Assembly: GCF_000720115.1 (NCBI RefSeq)
Contig: NZ_JOIR01000004.1
Span: 124,001 to 188,000 of the forward strand
Length of the DNA: 64,000 bases
Direction of reading: 5' to 3'
DNA from: Streptomyces sp. NRRL F-2580
GTDB taxonomy: Bacteria; Actinomycetota; Actinomycetes; Streptomycetales; Streptomycetaceae
In this document: positions 43,637 through 52,988 of the stretch, piece by piece
Layout: each line of letters starts with the position of its first letter
How positions within the stretch are numbered: position 1 is the stretch's first letter
Translations under genes and position numbers: made by a program
Notes under the pieces: generated by a model
Databases searched by the model: none
Seen by the model: the letters and a program-made list of their open reading frames with translations, nothing else
Told to the model about the DNA's origin: nothing

Positions 43637-44286
43637 GGGGTCTCTCCCTTGACGAGCTTCGGCAGGTCCTTGGTGTAGTCGTCGACGGTGGTGCCCTCGC
43701 CGTAGAGGACGTAGCCCTCGTCGGTCTTGGGTGAGAACGCGATGACCTGGGCGCCGTGCATGGAGACGACGTCGCCGTTGGCATCCTTCGTGGCTGCCTC
43801 TATACCGATGCCGAGCGTGCGCGCCGCGGCCTGGATGGCGGCGAAGTCCCCGGTGAGTCCGATGAAGGACGGGTCCTGCGCCTTGAGCCACGAGTCGAGG
43901 GACTCGGGAGTGTCCCGTTCGGGGTCTGTGGTGACGAAGACGACCCGGAGGTTGTCCTGGTCGGCCTTGGGGAGCGCCTTCTTGGCCACGGCGATGTTGC
44001 TCATCGTCAGGGGGCACACGTCGGGGCAGTGGGTGTAGCCGAAGTAGATCAGCGTCGGCTGGCCCTTGGTCTGCTCACGCAGGTTCCACGGCTTGCCGGT
44101 GGTGTCCGTGAGGACGAGCTCCGGCTTGTTGAAGGGGCGGTCCAGGACGGTCGCGGCCTTGGCGTTGTTCTGGCCGCCGGCGATCTGGGTGACCGAGCCG
44201 GGCTTGGCGGACTCACCGCCGCAGGCGGTGAGGGTGAGTGCGGCCGCTGCGAGGAGAGCGGCGGCCGCCACACGTGTGGTGCGCAT
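43633..44286 (-). CDS. sco: SCO1/SenC-family copper chaperone
   Basis: A 217-residue lipoprotein (lipobox LTAC at about residues 17-20) with a thioredoxin-like fold. The copper-binding CPDVC motif lies in YFGYTHCPDVCPLTM (about 78-92), and the third ligand is the His in SMHGAQVIAF (about 174-183). Sco proteins deliver copper to cytochrome c oxidase and, in Streptomyces, take part in copper-dependent development together with ECuC and DtpA. ATG 44286 gives a normal lipoprotein signal. Confidence 0.94.
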   Translation of the reverse strand: MRTTRVAAAALLAAAALTLTACGGESAKPGSVTQIAGGQNNAKAATVLDRPFNKPELVLTDTTGKPWNLREQTKGQPTLIYFGYTHCPDVCPLTMSNIAVAKKALPKADQDNLRVVFVTTDPERDTPESLDSWLKAQDPSFIGLTGDFAAIQAAARTLGIGIEAATKDANGDVVSMHGAQVIAFSPKTDEGYVLYGEGTTVDDYTKDLPKLVKGETP

Positions 44287-44353
44287 GGAGAGGAGTCCCT
44301 GGGATCGGGGATGGTTCGGATGTGGAGCGGTGGCGCGCACGGGCGCCGGAAGG

Positions 44354-45076
44354 TCAGACGGAGCGGCGACGCGAGGCGACGCCGAAGGCGACCCCGCCGA
44401 GTCCGATGACGATGCCGGCGACGCCGAGGACGCGCGCGGTGGTGTCGGAGCCGTGCTCGGCGGTGGCCTCGTCGTGCCCGTGCCCGGCGTCCTTCTCGGC
44501 GTTCTTCGCCTCGTCGGCCTTGGCGTCGCTGTGGTGGTCGTCGCCCTTCGCGGCGATCAGCTTCAGGACGGGAGCCGGGTTCTGCGGTTCCGCGGCACCT
44601 TCCTTGGCCTCCTCGATCCAGCGGACGACCTCGCCGTTGTCATAGGTCTGGATGGACTTGAAGACCATCTGGTCGGCGCTCTCGGGCAGCTTGCCGACGG
44701 AGACCGGGAACTGCTGGAACTTGCCGGGCTCGATCTTGCCGCCGGACCAGGTCACCTTGGTGACGACCTCGTTGACCTGCTTGCCGTGCACGGTCAGCGG
44801 CTTGTCGAGCTTGGTCTTCTCGACGTTGGACGTCCAGCCGGGGATGTCCTGCGGCATGACGGACGTGAGCGGCTGGTCGACCGGGAAGTTGACCTCGAGC
44901 TGAGTGGTCGAAGCGTTGTCGCGCTCGTTCGGGACCTTGAAGTTGAGTGTCGCGTAGCCACCCTTGGCGGCCTCTCCGACGGGCTGCACGCCGACGTGCG
45001 CGAAGGCGGTACCGGACAGGACGAGGACGGAGCCGGCGGCGAGGGCGGCGGCGAAGGAGATGCGAGAGGTCTTCAT
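44354..45076 (-). CDS. YcnI-family copper-binding protein
   Basis: A 240-residue exported membrane-anchored protein. The signal peptide ends SGTAFA and the mature protein begins HVGVQPV; YcnI proteins bind copper through this N-terminal His plus a conserved Trp (DIPGWTSNV). The DUF1775 core runs about residues 28-170. A His/Asp/Glu-rich linker (DDHHSDAKADEAKN, DAGHGHDEATAEHG, about 180-212) precedes a C-terminal membrane helix and RRRSV tail. It is the first gene of the copper cluster and probably scavenges copper at the outer membrane face. Confidence 0.93.
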   Translation of the reverse strand: MKTSRISFAAALAAGSVLVLSGTAFAHVGVQPVGEAAKGGYATLNFKVPNERDNASTTQLEVNFPVDQPLTSVMPQDIPGWTSNVEKTKLDKPLTVHGKQVNEVVTKVTWSGGKIEPGKFQQFPVSVGKLPESADQMVFKSIQTYDNGEVVRWIEEAKEGAAEPQNPAPVLKLIAAKGDDHHSDAKADEAKNAEKDAGHGHDEATAEHGSDTTARVLGVAGIVIGLGGVAFGVASRRRSV

Positions 45077-45186
45077 GGCAGAAACACTCCACGGAAGCAG
45101 TGGTGACGGTGGCTCCGCGCACGGGCGCGCACGGAGTTCGCGGCACCGGTGCTCCCACCGTGTGTCCCGGGGAGGAGGGTGCCGCG

Positions 45187-46032
45187 TCAGGCTGCGAGGG
45201 CGAGGGCCATGGGCGGCCCGCGCCTGATCACCGTGTCCTGGAGTGCCTCCCGGCCGGTGTGGGCAGCCGGGTCGGACCCGGTGCGCAGGGCCCCCGGGAG
45301 CCGCGCGGGCGCGCCCGGAAGGCCGGCGCCGAGGGCCCGTACGAAGGCCAGCGCGGCGCGCAGCGGGCGTACCGGGGCGGCGGCTTCGGCGGAGAGCCGG
45401 GACAGTTCCACGAGGCGGAAGAGCGCGGCGTCGCCACGGCCGAGCAACCAGCCGGCGGCGAGCGCGGCGAGCAGGTGGCCGAGCAGCATGGCGGGGCTGA
45501 ACAGGCCCGTCGCGGGCGCCGTGATGGCGGCCTGGGCCACGTGCGCGTGGGCGCTGTGCCCCTGGGCGGCGACCTGTCCGGCCGTGGCGACCTGTCCGGC
45601 CTGTTGGGCCAGGGTGGCCGGGTCCAGGCCCGCGGCCTCCAGGATCTGCCGGGCGTCGGCCTGGCTGAGCGGTACGGAGTTGCCCCCGCAGACCAGCCGG
45701 GCGGCGAGCGCCGCGAGCGAGCTGTCGGAGGCGCCGGCCGGTGCCTGCGCGGCCACGGTGCTGTGCTGGCCGAGGCCGAACAGCGCGTGCAGGGCCAGTT
45801 GTCCGGTGGCGAGCCCGGCGGCGATGCCGGGCAGGGTGCGACGGTGGCCGGCGAGCGCGGCCGCGACCGCGAAGACGGCGAGGAAGCCGATGCACAGGGA
45901 CCACCAGGGCACGGTGGCGCAGGACGCCAGGGCGTGCCCGGCCGCGGACAGCACGACGCAGACCGCGGTGAACACCGCGGCCCGGATGAGCCGGAGGCCG
46001 GCTCCGGCGTGCGTCGCGTGGGGGTCAGACAT
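45187..46032 (-). CDS. Multi-pass membrane protein of unknown function in the copper cluster
   Basis: A 281-residue protein with about five hydrophobic segments (AVFTAVCVVLSAAGHALA, LCIGFLAVFAVAAALAG, MLLGHLLAALAAGWLLG). A middle extracytoplasmic loop contains His (HSAHAHVAQA) and two Cys lie in the first third. I recognise no family. It lies 110 bases upstream of the YcnI gene on the same strand, so it may belong to the copper regulon. The last residues (PPMALALAA) are hydrophobic. Confidence 0.75.
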   Translation of the reverse strand: MSDPHATHAGAGLRLIRAAVFTAVCVVLSAAGHALASCATVPWWSLCIGFLAVFAVAAALAGHRRTLPGIAAGLATGQLALHALFGLGQHSTVAAQAPAGASDSSLAALAARLVCGGNSVPLSQADARQILEAAGLDPATLAQQAGQVATAGQVAAQGHSAHAHVAQAAITAPATGLFSPAMLLGHLLAALAAGWLLGRGDAALFRLVELSRLSAEAAAPVRPLRAALAFVRALGAGLPGAPARLPGALRTGSDPAAHTGREALQDTVIRRGPPMALALAA

Positions 46033-46257
46033 GGCCGGGCCATCATCGCACTGCGCTCAGGGCGTCCATACGGCAGGTCCGGAAGGTCCACATGGTCCCC
46101 TCTGCGCAGACCGTCCGGCCACGGCCCCGGGCGGGCGCACGCCTTCCGGCCGCATACACCGCTCCCCGGGAGAGCCGCATCGGCCGAACGAGGGCAATGG
46201 GGCCCCGGACGGCCGCAGGGCGCTTACGGTCTCCCTCGGGCGGCAATAGGTAACCGT

Positions 46258-46701
46258 ATGAGCATCTGGTGGTCTCTCCACTTGAGGCGCGAAGCCGCGA
46301 GCGTGCCGCTCGCCAGGCGATTGCTGCTGGGGACTATGGAGACCGCGGGGGTGGACCCGGACATCTCCTTCGACCTCTCGGTGGCGCTGAGCGAGGCGTG
46401 TGCGAACGCCGTGGAGCACGGCGGGGGCGGTGACCTTCCGGAGGAGACCGCGGCGTACCACGTCACGGCCTACCTGGACGGGGACCGCTGCCGCATCGAG
46501 GTGACCGATTCCGGTCCGGGGTTCCCGCCCGCGACGGAGCCCCACCGTAGACCCTCCCTCGCCGAGCACGGCCGGGGCCTCGGCCTGATCGCCGAACTCG
46601 CCGATCACGTCCGTTTCCGCAACCGGCCGGGCCGCGGCGCGGTGGTGAGCTTCGACAAGATGCTGAAGTGGCGCGACGACGCGCTGCTGAAGGTGTCCTA
46701 G
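46258..46701 (+). CDS. RsbW-like anti-sigma / ATP-binding regulatory protein
   Basis: A 147-residue single-domain HATPase. The N-box is FDLSVALSEACANAVEHGGG (about 39-58), G1 is EVTDSGPGFPP (about 81-91) and G2 is GRGLGLIAELAD (about 103-114). Proteins like this bind a sigma factor or an anti-anti-sigma factor and phosphorylate the latter. Streptomyces has many paralogues, so the partner is unknown. No anti-sigma antagonist is adjacent. It starts MSIWWSLHLRREA. Confidence 0.9.
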   Translation: MSIWWSLHLRREAASVPLARRLLLGTMETAGVDPDISFDLSVALSEACANAVEHGGGGDLPEETAAYHVTAYLDGDRCRIEVTDSGPGFPPATEPHRRPSLAEHGRGLGLIAELADHVRFRNRPGRGAVVSFDKMLKWRDDALLKVS

Positions 46702-46710
46702 ACACGGTGA

Positions 46711-46740
46711 TGGGCGGGACCCCGTGAGGGATCCCGCCCA
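46711..46740. terminator. Bidirectional hairpin between convergent genes
   Basis: TGGGCGGGA (46711-46719) pairs with TCCCGCCCA (46732-46740), and an inner CCC/GGG pair extends the stem past a one-base bulge. It lies between the RsbW-like and aminopeptidase P genes. Confidence 0.65.
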
Positions 46741-46762
46741 CCGAAGAGCACCGGCGCAGGCG

Positions 46763-48229
46763 TCAGCCCTTGAGGCGCGCCATCCAGGCCTCGACCTCGG
46801 CCGAGGCGCGGGGCAGCCCGGCCGACAGGTTCCGGTTGCCGTCCTCCGTGACGAGGATGTCGTCCTCGATCCGGACACCGATGCCGCGGTACTCCTCCGG
46901 CACGGTCAGGTCGTCGGCCTGGAAGTAGAGACCCGGCTCGACGGTGAGGCACATGCCCGGCTCCAGCGTGCCGTCGACGTACGCCTCGGTGCGCGCGGCG
47001 GCGCAGTCGTGGACGTCCATGCCGAGCATGTGGCCGGTGCCGTGCAGGGTCCAGCGGCGCTGCAGGCCCAGCTCCAGGACGCGCTCGACCGGGCCCTCCA
47101 GCAGACCCCACTCGACGAGCTTCTCGGCCAGCACGTGCTGGGAGGCGTCGTGGAAGTCGCGGAACTTCGCCCCCGGCTTCACCGCGGCGATGCCGGCTTC
47201 CTGGGACGCGTAGACCGCGTCGTAGATCTTGCGCTGGATGTCGGTGTACGTGCCGTTGATCGGCAGCGTGCGCGTGACGTCGGCGGTGTAGAGGGAGTGC
47301 GTCTCCACACCGGCGTCGAGCAGCAGCAGGTCGCCGGAACGGACGTCGCCGTCGTTGCGGACCCAGTGCAGGGTGCAGGCGTGCGGGCCGGCGGCGCAGA
47401 TGGAGCCGTAGCCGACGTCGTTGCCCTCGACGCGGGCGCGCAGGAAGAAGGTGCCCTCGATGTAGCGCTCGGACGTGGCCTCGGCCTTGTCCAGGACCTT
47501 CACGACGTCCTCGAAACCGCGGACGGTGGAGTCGACGGCCTTCTGCAGCTCGCCGATCTCGAAGGCGTCCTTCACGGCGCGGGCCTCGGAGAGGTAGACG
47601 CGCAGCTCCTCGTCGCGCTCCTTGGTCACCTTGTCGGTGAGGGCGGACTCGATCACGGAGTCGTGGCCGCGGACGCACCGGACCGGGCCCTCGGCCTCGG
47701 TCAGGGCCTCAGCGAGCTCGCGCACGTCACTGGCGGGAATGCCCAGGAGCTGCTCGGCCTCGGTGAGGGAGTGGCGGCGGCCGACCCACAGCTCGCCCTG
47801 GCCGGACAGCCAGAACTCGCCGTTCTCCCGGTCGGAGCGCGGCAGCAGGTAGACGGTGGCGTTGTGCCCGGCCGCCCCGGTGGGCTCCAGGACCAGGACG
47901 CCGTTCTCGGTCTGGTCACCGGTGAGGTACGCGTACTCGGTCGAGGCGCGGAAGGGGTACTCGGTGTCGTTCGAGCGGGTCTTCAGCCGGCCGGCGGGGA
48001 TGACGAGGCGCTCGCCGGGGAAACGCGCGGACAGCGCGGCGCGGCGGTCGGCGGTGTGCCCGGCCTGGGCGATGGGCTCCAGTCCGTGCAGCTCGGTGTC
48101 GGCCCAGCCGGTGCGCATGCTCTCGGCGAGTTCGTCGCTGACGCCCGGGTACAGACCGTTCTTGCGCTGCTTGTGCGTCTTCTTGGGCTGCTCTTCTTCC
48201 GGGGTCTCCGGGGTGAGCTCGTCAGCCAC
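46763..48229 (-). CDS. pepP: Xaa-Pro aminopeptidase (aminopeptidase P)
   Basis: A 488-residue M24B peptidase that removes N-terminal residues before proline. An AMP_N domain covers about 40-200. The catalytic domain has metal ligands in LLLDAGVETHSLYTADVTRTLPI (about 300-322), GTGHMLGMDVHDC (about 396-408), LTVEPGLYF (about 432-440) and GVRIEDDILVTEDGNRNLS (about 457-475). All five ligand positions are visible. It starts MADELTPETPEEEQPKK with a lysine-rich stretch. Confidence 0.95.
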   Translation of the reverse strand: MADELTPETPEEEQPKKTHKQRKNGLYPGVSDELAESMRTGWADTELHGLEPIAQAGHTADRRAALSARFPGERLVIPAGRLKTRSNDTEYPFRASTEYAYLTGDQTENGVLVLEPTGAAGHNATVYLLPRSDRENGEFWLSGQGELWVGRRHSLTEAEQLLGIPASDVRELAEALTEAEGPVRCVRGHDSVIESALTDKVTKERDEELRVYLSEARAVKDAFEIGELQKAVDSTVRGFEDVVKVLDKAEATSERYIEGTFFLRARVEGNDVGYGSICAAGPHACTLHWVRNDGDVRSGDLLLLDAGVETHSLYTADVTRTLPINGTYTDIQRKIYDAVYASQEAGIAAVKPGAKFRDFHDASQHVLAEKLVEWGLLEGPVERVLELGLQRRWTLHGTGHMLGMDVHDCAAARTEAYVDGTLEPGMCLTVEPGLYFQADDLTVPEEYRGIGVRIEDDILVTEDGNRNLSAGLPRASAEVEAWMARLKG

Positions 48230-48395
48230 GTCTTCTCCTCAGCTACGACGGTACGGACCTGGGTGTGGACCGCATCCATCGTATGCGTGTGCGGGGAGAG
48301 CCGGTCCGTATCGTGCCGTCCGTCACGATACGGACCGCGGTCCACGGTCCGGCCGGACGTGAGGCGTCCACCCGGAGCGGCCCACTCCCCACGGC

Positions 48396-49832
48396 TCACT
48401 CGAAACGGGCGGCGAGCAGCACGATGTCCTCGGGGGCGTCGGCCGGCTCCCCGTCGGGCAGTACGGTCCGCAGGATGTGCTCGCACAGGGCCGCCGGGTC
48501 CTGCCGGGCGCCGCGGGGCACGCCCGCGGCCGCCGCGTGCAGCCGCGCGTAGGCCCGGTCCATCGGGTCTCCGGTGTGGCGCAGCAGCCCGTCGGTGAAG
48601 AGCAGCACCGTTTCTCCGGGTGCGGGTTCGATCTCCACGCTCGGTGCCTCCCAGCAGGACAGCATGCCCAGCGGAGCGGAGAGCGAGGTCTCCACGTACT
48701 CGGTGCGGCGCTCGCCGATGAGGAGCGGCGGGGTGTGCCCGGCGCCGGCCAGGATGAGCTTGTGGCCCTGGCCGTCGGAGTGCGGGCCCCCGGCCGGTTC
48801 GCAGTAGGCGAAGAGCGCGGTGGCCGAGCGCGCCGGCTCCGTGAGGCGCAGCAGCAGTTCCAGGTCGGACAGGACCGCCACCGGGTCCTCGCCCTCCATG
48901 ACGGCGTAGGCCCGTAGTGACGCGCGCAGCCTCCCCATGGCGGCGACGGCGCTCGGCCCTGATCCCGTGACGGAGCCGACGGCCAGGCCGAGGGCGCCCT
49001 CGGGCAGCGGCAGGGCGTCGTACCAGTCGCCCCCGCCGCGCGGACCCGTGTGGTGGCGGGCCGCGAGCTGCACCCCGGGGATCCGGGGGAGCCGGCTGGG
49101 CAGCAGTTCCTCGGCGACGGTCGCCAGGCGCGAGCGGGAGCGCTCCACCTCCAGCATCCGGGCCAGGTGCTCGGCGGCGTGCCGGACGTACAACCCGGCG
49201 AGGTCGCGCTGGCGGTCGCTCGGCTCGGCCTGCTCGTCGTAGAGCCAGACGGCGGCGCCGAGCCGGCCGGTGGCCTCGGCGGTCAGCGGGAGCGCGTAGC
49301 TGGCGGCGTAGCCGAGGCGGGCCGCGACCTCGCGGTGCCGGGGGTCGACGGGGGCGGCGAAGCCGCCCGTGCCGGGGGGCTCACCCGGTTCGGGGAGGAC
49401 CTCGGAGCCGCCGTGGGCGTCGGGCAGTCCGTCGAGGATCCGGCCGTACGAGGTCGCGCTGCGCGGCACGGTCTCGATGTGGCCGAGTTCGGCGTGGCCG
49501 AGACCGAGGCCGATCGTGCTGGTGGGGCCGAGCCCGTCGGAGGGCTCCAGGACGATCAGCCCGCGGCGCGCGCCGACCAGTGCGGCTCCGGCGCGCAGGA
49601 ACTCGTGGAGGGAGGTGTCGAGGTCACAGGTGCGGGCCAGCCGCTCGGTGAGCTCGTGCAGGGTGGTGAGATCCGAGACCATGCCGGCCAGCCGGTCCTG
49701 GATGACGCTGCTTGGGCCGGGCGGCGGGGCCGGTGCGGGGGTGGTGCGGGCGGGTGTGGGCGCCGCAGTGTGCGGTGACGCGGTAACGGCTGGATCGATT
49801 CCAGCCACTTTCGGCAGATGCGGGGCGCTCAT
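48396..49832 (-). CDS. GAF and SpoIIE/PP2C-domain protein with degenerate metal site
   Basis: A 478-residue protein starting MSAPHLPKVAGID; a longer frame exists but this ATG follows GGTGGAAAGG. It has an Ala/Pro-rich N-terminus, a GAF domain (about 55-220) and a PP2C-type SpoIIE domain (about 250-475). The first metal motif GGDWYD (about 263) is kept, and so are LLFTDGL (about 420) and PEDIVLLAARF (C-terminus). The usual DVxGHG is VGSVTGSG (about 283), lacking the Asp and His. In the family this Asp binds metal, so activity may be weak or lost. Such proteins normally dephosphorylate anti-anti-sigma factors. Confidence 0.85.
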   Translation of the reverse strand: MSAPHLPKVAGIDPAVTASPHTAAPTPARTTPAPAPPPGPSSVIQDRLAGMVSDLTTLHELTERLARTCDLDTSLHEFLRAGAALVGARRGLIVLEPSDGLGPTSTIGLGLGHAELGHIETVPRSATSYGRILDGLPDAHGGSEVLPEPGEPPGTGGFAAPVDPRHREVAARLGYAASYALPLTAEATGRLGAAVWLYDEQAEPSDRQRDLAGLYVRHAAEHLARMLEVERSRSRLATVAEELLPSRLPRIPGVQLAARHHTGPRGGGDWYDALPLPEGALGLAVGSVTGSGPSAVAAMGRLRASLRAYAVMEGEDPVAVLSDLELLLRLTEPARSATALFAYCEPAGGPHSDGQGHKLILAGAGHTPPLLIGERRTEYVETSLSAPLGMLSCWEAPSVEIEPAPGETVLLFTDGLLRHTGDPMDRAYARLHAAAAGVPRGARQDPAALCEHILRTVLPDGEPADAPEDIVLLAARFE

Positions 49833-50356
49833 GGCGTCCGCCTTTCCACCTGGTGCGATTCGCCATATAGCATCGCAAACCCCCAGATCGTGCTGCGCCG
49901 CCATCAAGGAATCCACATCTACACGCAGACGTGGATGCATGTCCAGCATTGCCCAGGTGGGAATCCTGGTGTCCGTGGGACGGCAACTCACGGTCGAGCC
50001 AAGGCTAGAACTTGGCCGGAAAAAGCTGGAAGCGGTCGGTTTTTGAGGTCGACTGGGCGGGCGCCGCAGGGGGCTCGGGTACGTATTCGGTGGCGCCCTG
50101 GGCGAGTTGGTGCCGCCGGGAACCGATGGGAACCGCCCGGCACGGGCCGTCGTCCTTAGCGGCGGCAGCTGGTCTCGGCCGCCGGCGCGGGTCGCGCTCC
50201 GCCCCCGCCGGACGTTTGATGGACCCGTAAGAAAACTGCACGAACCGTGTGCACCTGCTTCTGGCGGACAGTGACGCGAAACCTGTACGTGTGGTGAGAC
50301 ACCGGTTACATGGTGTGATGTGGCCCTCGGCGTTCAACGGAAAGGAACGAGCGCTC
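49833..50356. promoter_or_regulatory. Divergent promoter region between the GAF-SpoIIE and prim-pol-like genes
   Basis: 524 bases without a credible gene. It holds the divergent promoters. The part near 49855-49990 is relatively AT-rich. I see no known operator. Confidence 0.4.
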
Positions 50357-51148
50357 ATGCGCGAGATCCTCGGAAGGCGTCTCCAGCGGCTCCGCGATCG
50401 CTTTCAATCCCTGCGCCCCGATACGGGACAGAGCGGCACCGCGTCCGCTCTCCTCGACGCGGCGCTCGTCTGCGCCACCACATGGCAGTGGCCCCTCCTG
50501 CCCGGTGTCGGCCGGTCTGCCACCGACGGCTCGCGGTGCGCCTGCCCCGATCCCGACTGCGTCGTCCCCGGCGCCCACCCCTTCGACCCCGGACTGCTCG
50601 CCGCCACCACCGATCCCCGGATGGTGGCCTGGTGGTGGACCAACCGGCCTACCGCCCCCGTTCTGATGGCCACCGGCGGGACCGCCCCGTGTGCGGTGAG
50701 CCTGCCGGCCGGCGCGGCCGCACGGGCCCTCGTACGCCTGGACGCGCAGGGCATGCGCCTCGGCCCTGTCGTGGCCACCCCCACCCGCTGGTCGCTCCTG
50801 GTGGCGCCGTATTCGCTGGAGCGGCTCGGCGAACTCCTCTACGCGAAGGACCACGTGCCCTCCTCGCTGCGCTTCCACGGCGAGGGCGGCTACCTGTTGC
50901 TGCCGCCGTCCGCCGCGTCCAGTGGTGGCCAGGTGCGCTGGGAACGGGAGCCGCAGCCTCAGCCCCAGTCCCAGTCCCAGTCCCGGCAGCGGAAGCAGCA
51001 ACAACGGCAGGCGCAGCGGCAGTCACCGGTGGAAGCCGAGCCGCAGGGCGCGGTGAACCTCTGGCTGCCCGAGGTCGAGGCGGTCGTGGACGCGCTCGTC
51101 GAGGCGAGCAGTGGCGCACCCGGCGGCGGCAGCAGGCTCGCGTACTGA
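50357..51148 (+). CDS. Protein with prim-pol-like N-terminal domain
   Basis: A 263-residue protein starting MREILGRRLQRLRDRFQSL. Residues about 30-195 resemble the bifunctional primase/polymerase N-terminal domain found in streptomycete proteins (ALVCATTWQWPLLPGV, CACPDPDCVVPGAHPFDP with three Cys, WWWTNRPTAPVLMATG). I see no complete archaeo-eukaryotic primase metal triad, so catalysis is doubtful. The C-terminal third contains a Gln/Ser/Arg low-complexity stretch (QPQSQSQSRQRKQQQRQAQR) and a final helix. It may be a regulatory or DNA-binding relative. Confidence 0.7.
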   Translation: MREILGRRLQRLRDRFQSLRPDTGQSGTASALLDAALVCATTWQWPLLPGVGRSATDGSRCACPDPDCVVPGAHPFDPGLLAATTDPRMVAWWWTNRPTAPVLMATGGTAPCAVSLPAGAAARALVRLDAQGMRLGPVVATPTRWSLLVAPYSLERLGELLYAKDHVPSSLRFHGEGGYLLLPPSAASSGGQVRWEREPQPQPQSQSQSRQRKQQQRQAQRQSPVEAEPQGAVNLWLPEVEAVVDALVEASSGAPGGGSRLAY

Positions 51149-51257
51149 CCCGCAGGGCGTCTGCGGATCACTCGTACGGGTGCCAGCGGGACGAGTTTCG
51201 CGGGGAATTGGGCGCGGGGATCTCCGTGCCCCATTCCCGCGTCGCTATCTTCGGCGA

Positions 51258-51833
51258 ATGAATCTCCGCCTGATCGGTATCGGTGCCGGTGTGCTGATCA
51301 TCTTGTCGCTCCCGCTCGCCGGAGCGATCGCCGGGCCGGATTTTGCCGGTCAGGACGACGGAAAGGGCGGCGGCCTGTTCTCGACGCTTGGACTTTCGGA
51401 CTCTCCCCGCACCTCCCCGACGGCCGCCTCACGGCCGGCGAGAGGGACGGTGGAGCCCGGGAAGCCGGGTCCGGCCGAGCAGCCCCGTACCGATTCCAGC
51501 TGCGGTCCCGAAGTGTCCTCGCCGCACGGCGTGGAGGCGCAGACCTGTGTGCTGGTGGGCGAAGGCCGTACGTGGGGCCGGAGTTACTACAGGAACACGA
51601 GTGGTCGCGCGCTGGATGCCGTGCTGACGATGATGGGTCCGGCCGGGCGCACGGTGCAGATCCGGTGCGCGGTCGGCGCGGGCGACGAGCCGGGCCTGTG
51701 CGAGACGCCCAAGGAGGACTCTGTCGGAGCCCCGGACAGTTACTCGGCCGTAGCGGAGTTTGCAGTTCCGGATGATGAAGGGGAGCTGCTGCTGCGGTCC
51801 GGGAGCAACTCGTCCGTACCGGGTGACGGTTGA
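51258..51833 (+). CDS. Exported or membrane-anchored protein of unknown function
   Basis: A 191-residue protein. The N-terminus MNLRLIGIGAGVLIILSLPLAGAIAG is a signal peptide or anchor. A Pro/Thr/Ser-rich linker (about 40-85) is followed by a beta-rich domain with four Cys in two pairs (SSCGPEVSS/AQTCVLV and QIRCAVG/GLCETP). The Cys spacing suggests two disulfides outside the cell. I do not recognise the family. ATG 51258 was chosen because it sits directly before the signal sequence. A strong terminator follows. Confidence 0.75.
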   Translation: MNLRLIGIGAGVLIILSLPLAGAIAGPDFAGQDDGKGGGLFSTLGLSDSPRTSPTAASRPARGTVEPGKPGPAEQPRTDSSCGPEVSSPHGVEAQTCVLVGEGRTWGRSYYRNTSGRALDAVLTMMGPAGRTVQIRCAVGAGDEPGLCETPKEDSVGAPDSYSAVAEFAVPDDEGELLLRSGSNSSVPGDG

Positions 51834-51853
51834 GTACCGCCGGAAAAGGAAGG

Positions 51854-51893
51854 GCCCGGTCGCTGGCGACGGGGGATGCACCAGCGACCGGGC
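51854..51893 (+). terminator. Terminator after the exported four-Cys protein
   Basis: GCCCGGTCGCTGG (51854-51866) pairs perfectly with CCAGCGACCGGGC (51881-51893) around a 14-base loop, 20 bases after the stop codon and between convergent genes. Confidence 0.82.
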
Positions 51894-52013
51894 TACAAGA
51901 ACGGTAACAAGAGATCGCCTGTTCGCAAATTCGATCTCTGATATTCAGACACCGATTTGCAGACGATTACCGGGAGTTGTGACTCCGGTCACCGGCTCCC
52001 CGCGTGCGCGCGA

Positions 52014-52988
52014 TCAGCTGAGGGTCACCTGGCGGTTGGTGAGTCCGCCGCGTGCCCGGCGCTCGTCCGTGGTCAGCGGGGCGTCCGTGGCCAGAGCCCC
52101 GGCCAGCCGCTCCGCGAACTCCGCCGCGGGCTTCTCGACGTCGTCGGCCGTGACTCCGGTGGGCAGGTCCCAGACGGGGACCATGAGGCCGTGCGCACGG
52201 AAGGAACCGACGAGCTTCGTGCCCTCGCCGAGCGAGGACGTGCCGGCCGCGTGCAGCCGCGCGAGGGCGTCGAGCAGCTTCTCCTCGGGGTGCGGCATGA
52301 CCCAGCGCAGGTGGTTCTTGTCCGGGGTCTCGCACCAGTAGGCCGCGTCCACGCCGGTCAGCTTGACGGTGGGAATGGCGGCCGCGTTGGCGCGCTCCAG
52401 TGAGGCGGCGATCTCCGGGGAGGCGCTCAGCGCGCTCTCGGATTCCGGAATCCAGAATTCGAAGCCGCTGTGCACAACCGGCTCGAAACCGCCGTCCGTG
52501 TCCAGGAGATCCTGAAGTCGGGGACCCTCGGCGGGAACCCGGCGGGCAGCGACCGGAGTGCCGGGCTCCGCTACGAGCGCGCGTTCCAGGGTGTCGGCCA
52601 TGTCGCGGCCGAGGTCCCCGCTGGACGACTCGTTCTGCAGGCCGAGGAGGACGGACCCGTCCTCGCGGCGCAGCGCCGGCCAGGCCATGGGCAGTACGGT
52701 CACCAGGGTGACGGAGGGGACGCCCTCGGGCAGACCGCCCTTGAGGGTCAGCGGAACGGTGGCGGCGGGCACCAGCTCGCGGAGCGCTACCCAGTCGCAC
52801 TCGCCCGGCAGGCCCTCGAACGGGCGGCGCACGTGCTCGGTGACGGCGTGTGCGGCGGCCGCGCCGTGGCAGGCCTTGTAGCGGCGCCCGGATCCGCAGG
52901 GGCAGGGCTCGCGCGCGCCCACAACGGGGATCTCACCGTTGTTGAGCTGCGGCTTTGCAGTCTTGGCTGCGGGGCGCTTCTTGGCCAT
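52014..52988 (-). CDS. SEC-C-motif protein, DUF5926-like
   Basis: A 324-residue protein starting [34 protein letters not shown]. The SEC-C zinc-binding motif [14 protein letters not shown] lies at about residues 29-42. The remaining 280 residues form a conserved streptomycete domain (DUF5926 as I recall it) with the stretches [15 protein letters not shown] and [29 protein letters not shown]. The function is unknown. ATG 52988 was chosen because the basic MAKKRPA start is typical for this family. Confidence 0.88.
   Translation of the reverse strand: MAKKRPAAKTAKPQLNNGEIPVVGAREPCPCGSGRRYKACHGAAAAHAVTEHVRRPFEGLPGECDWVALRELVPAATVPLTLKGGLPEGVPSVTLVTVLPMAWPALRREDGSVLLGLQNESSSGDLGRDMADTLERALVAEPGTPVAARRVPAEGPRLQDLLDTDGGFEPVVHSGFEFWIPESESALSASPEIAASLERANAAAIPTVKLTGVDAAYWCETPDKNHLRWVMPHPEEKLLDALARLHAAGTSSLGEGTKLVGSFRAHGLMVPVWDLPTGVTADDVEKPAAEFAERLAGALATDAPLTTDERRARGGLTNRQVTLS

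Noticed and set aside
44287..45186. CsoR-type copper operator in the copper cluster.
   Set aside because: No pseudo-palindrome with G-tracts of the CsoR type was seen in the gaps next to the YcnI or Sco genes.
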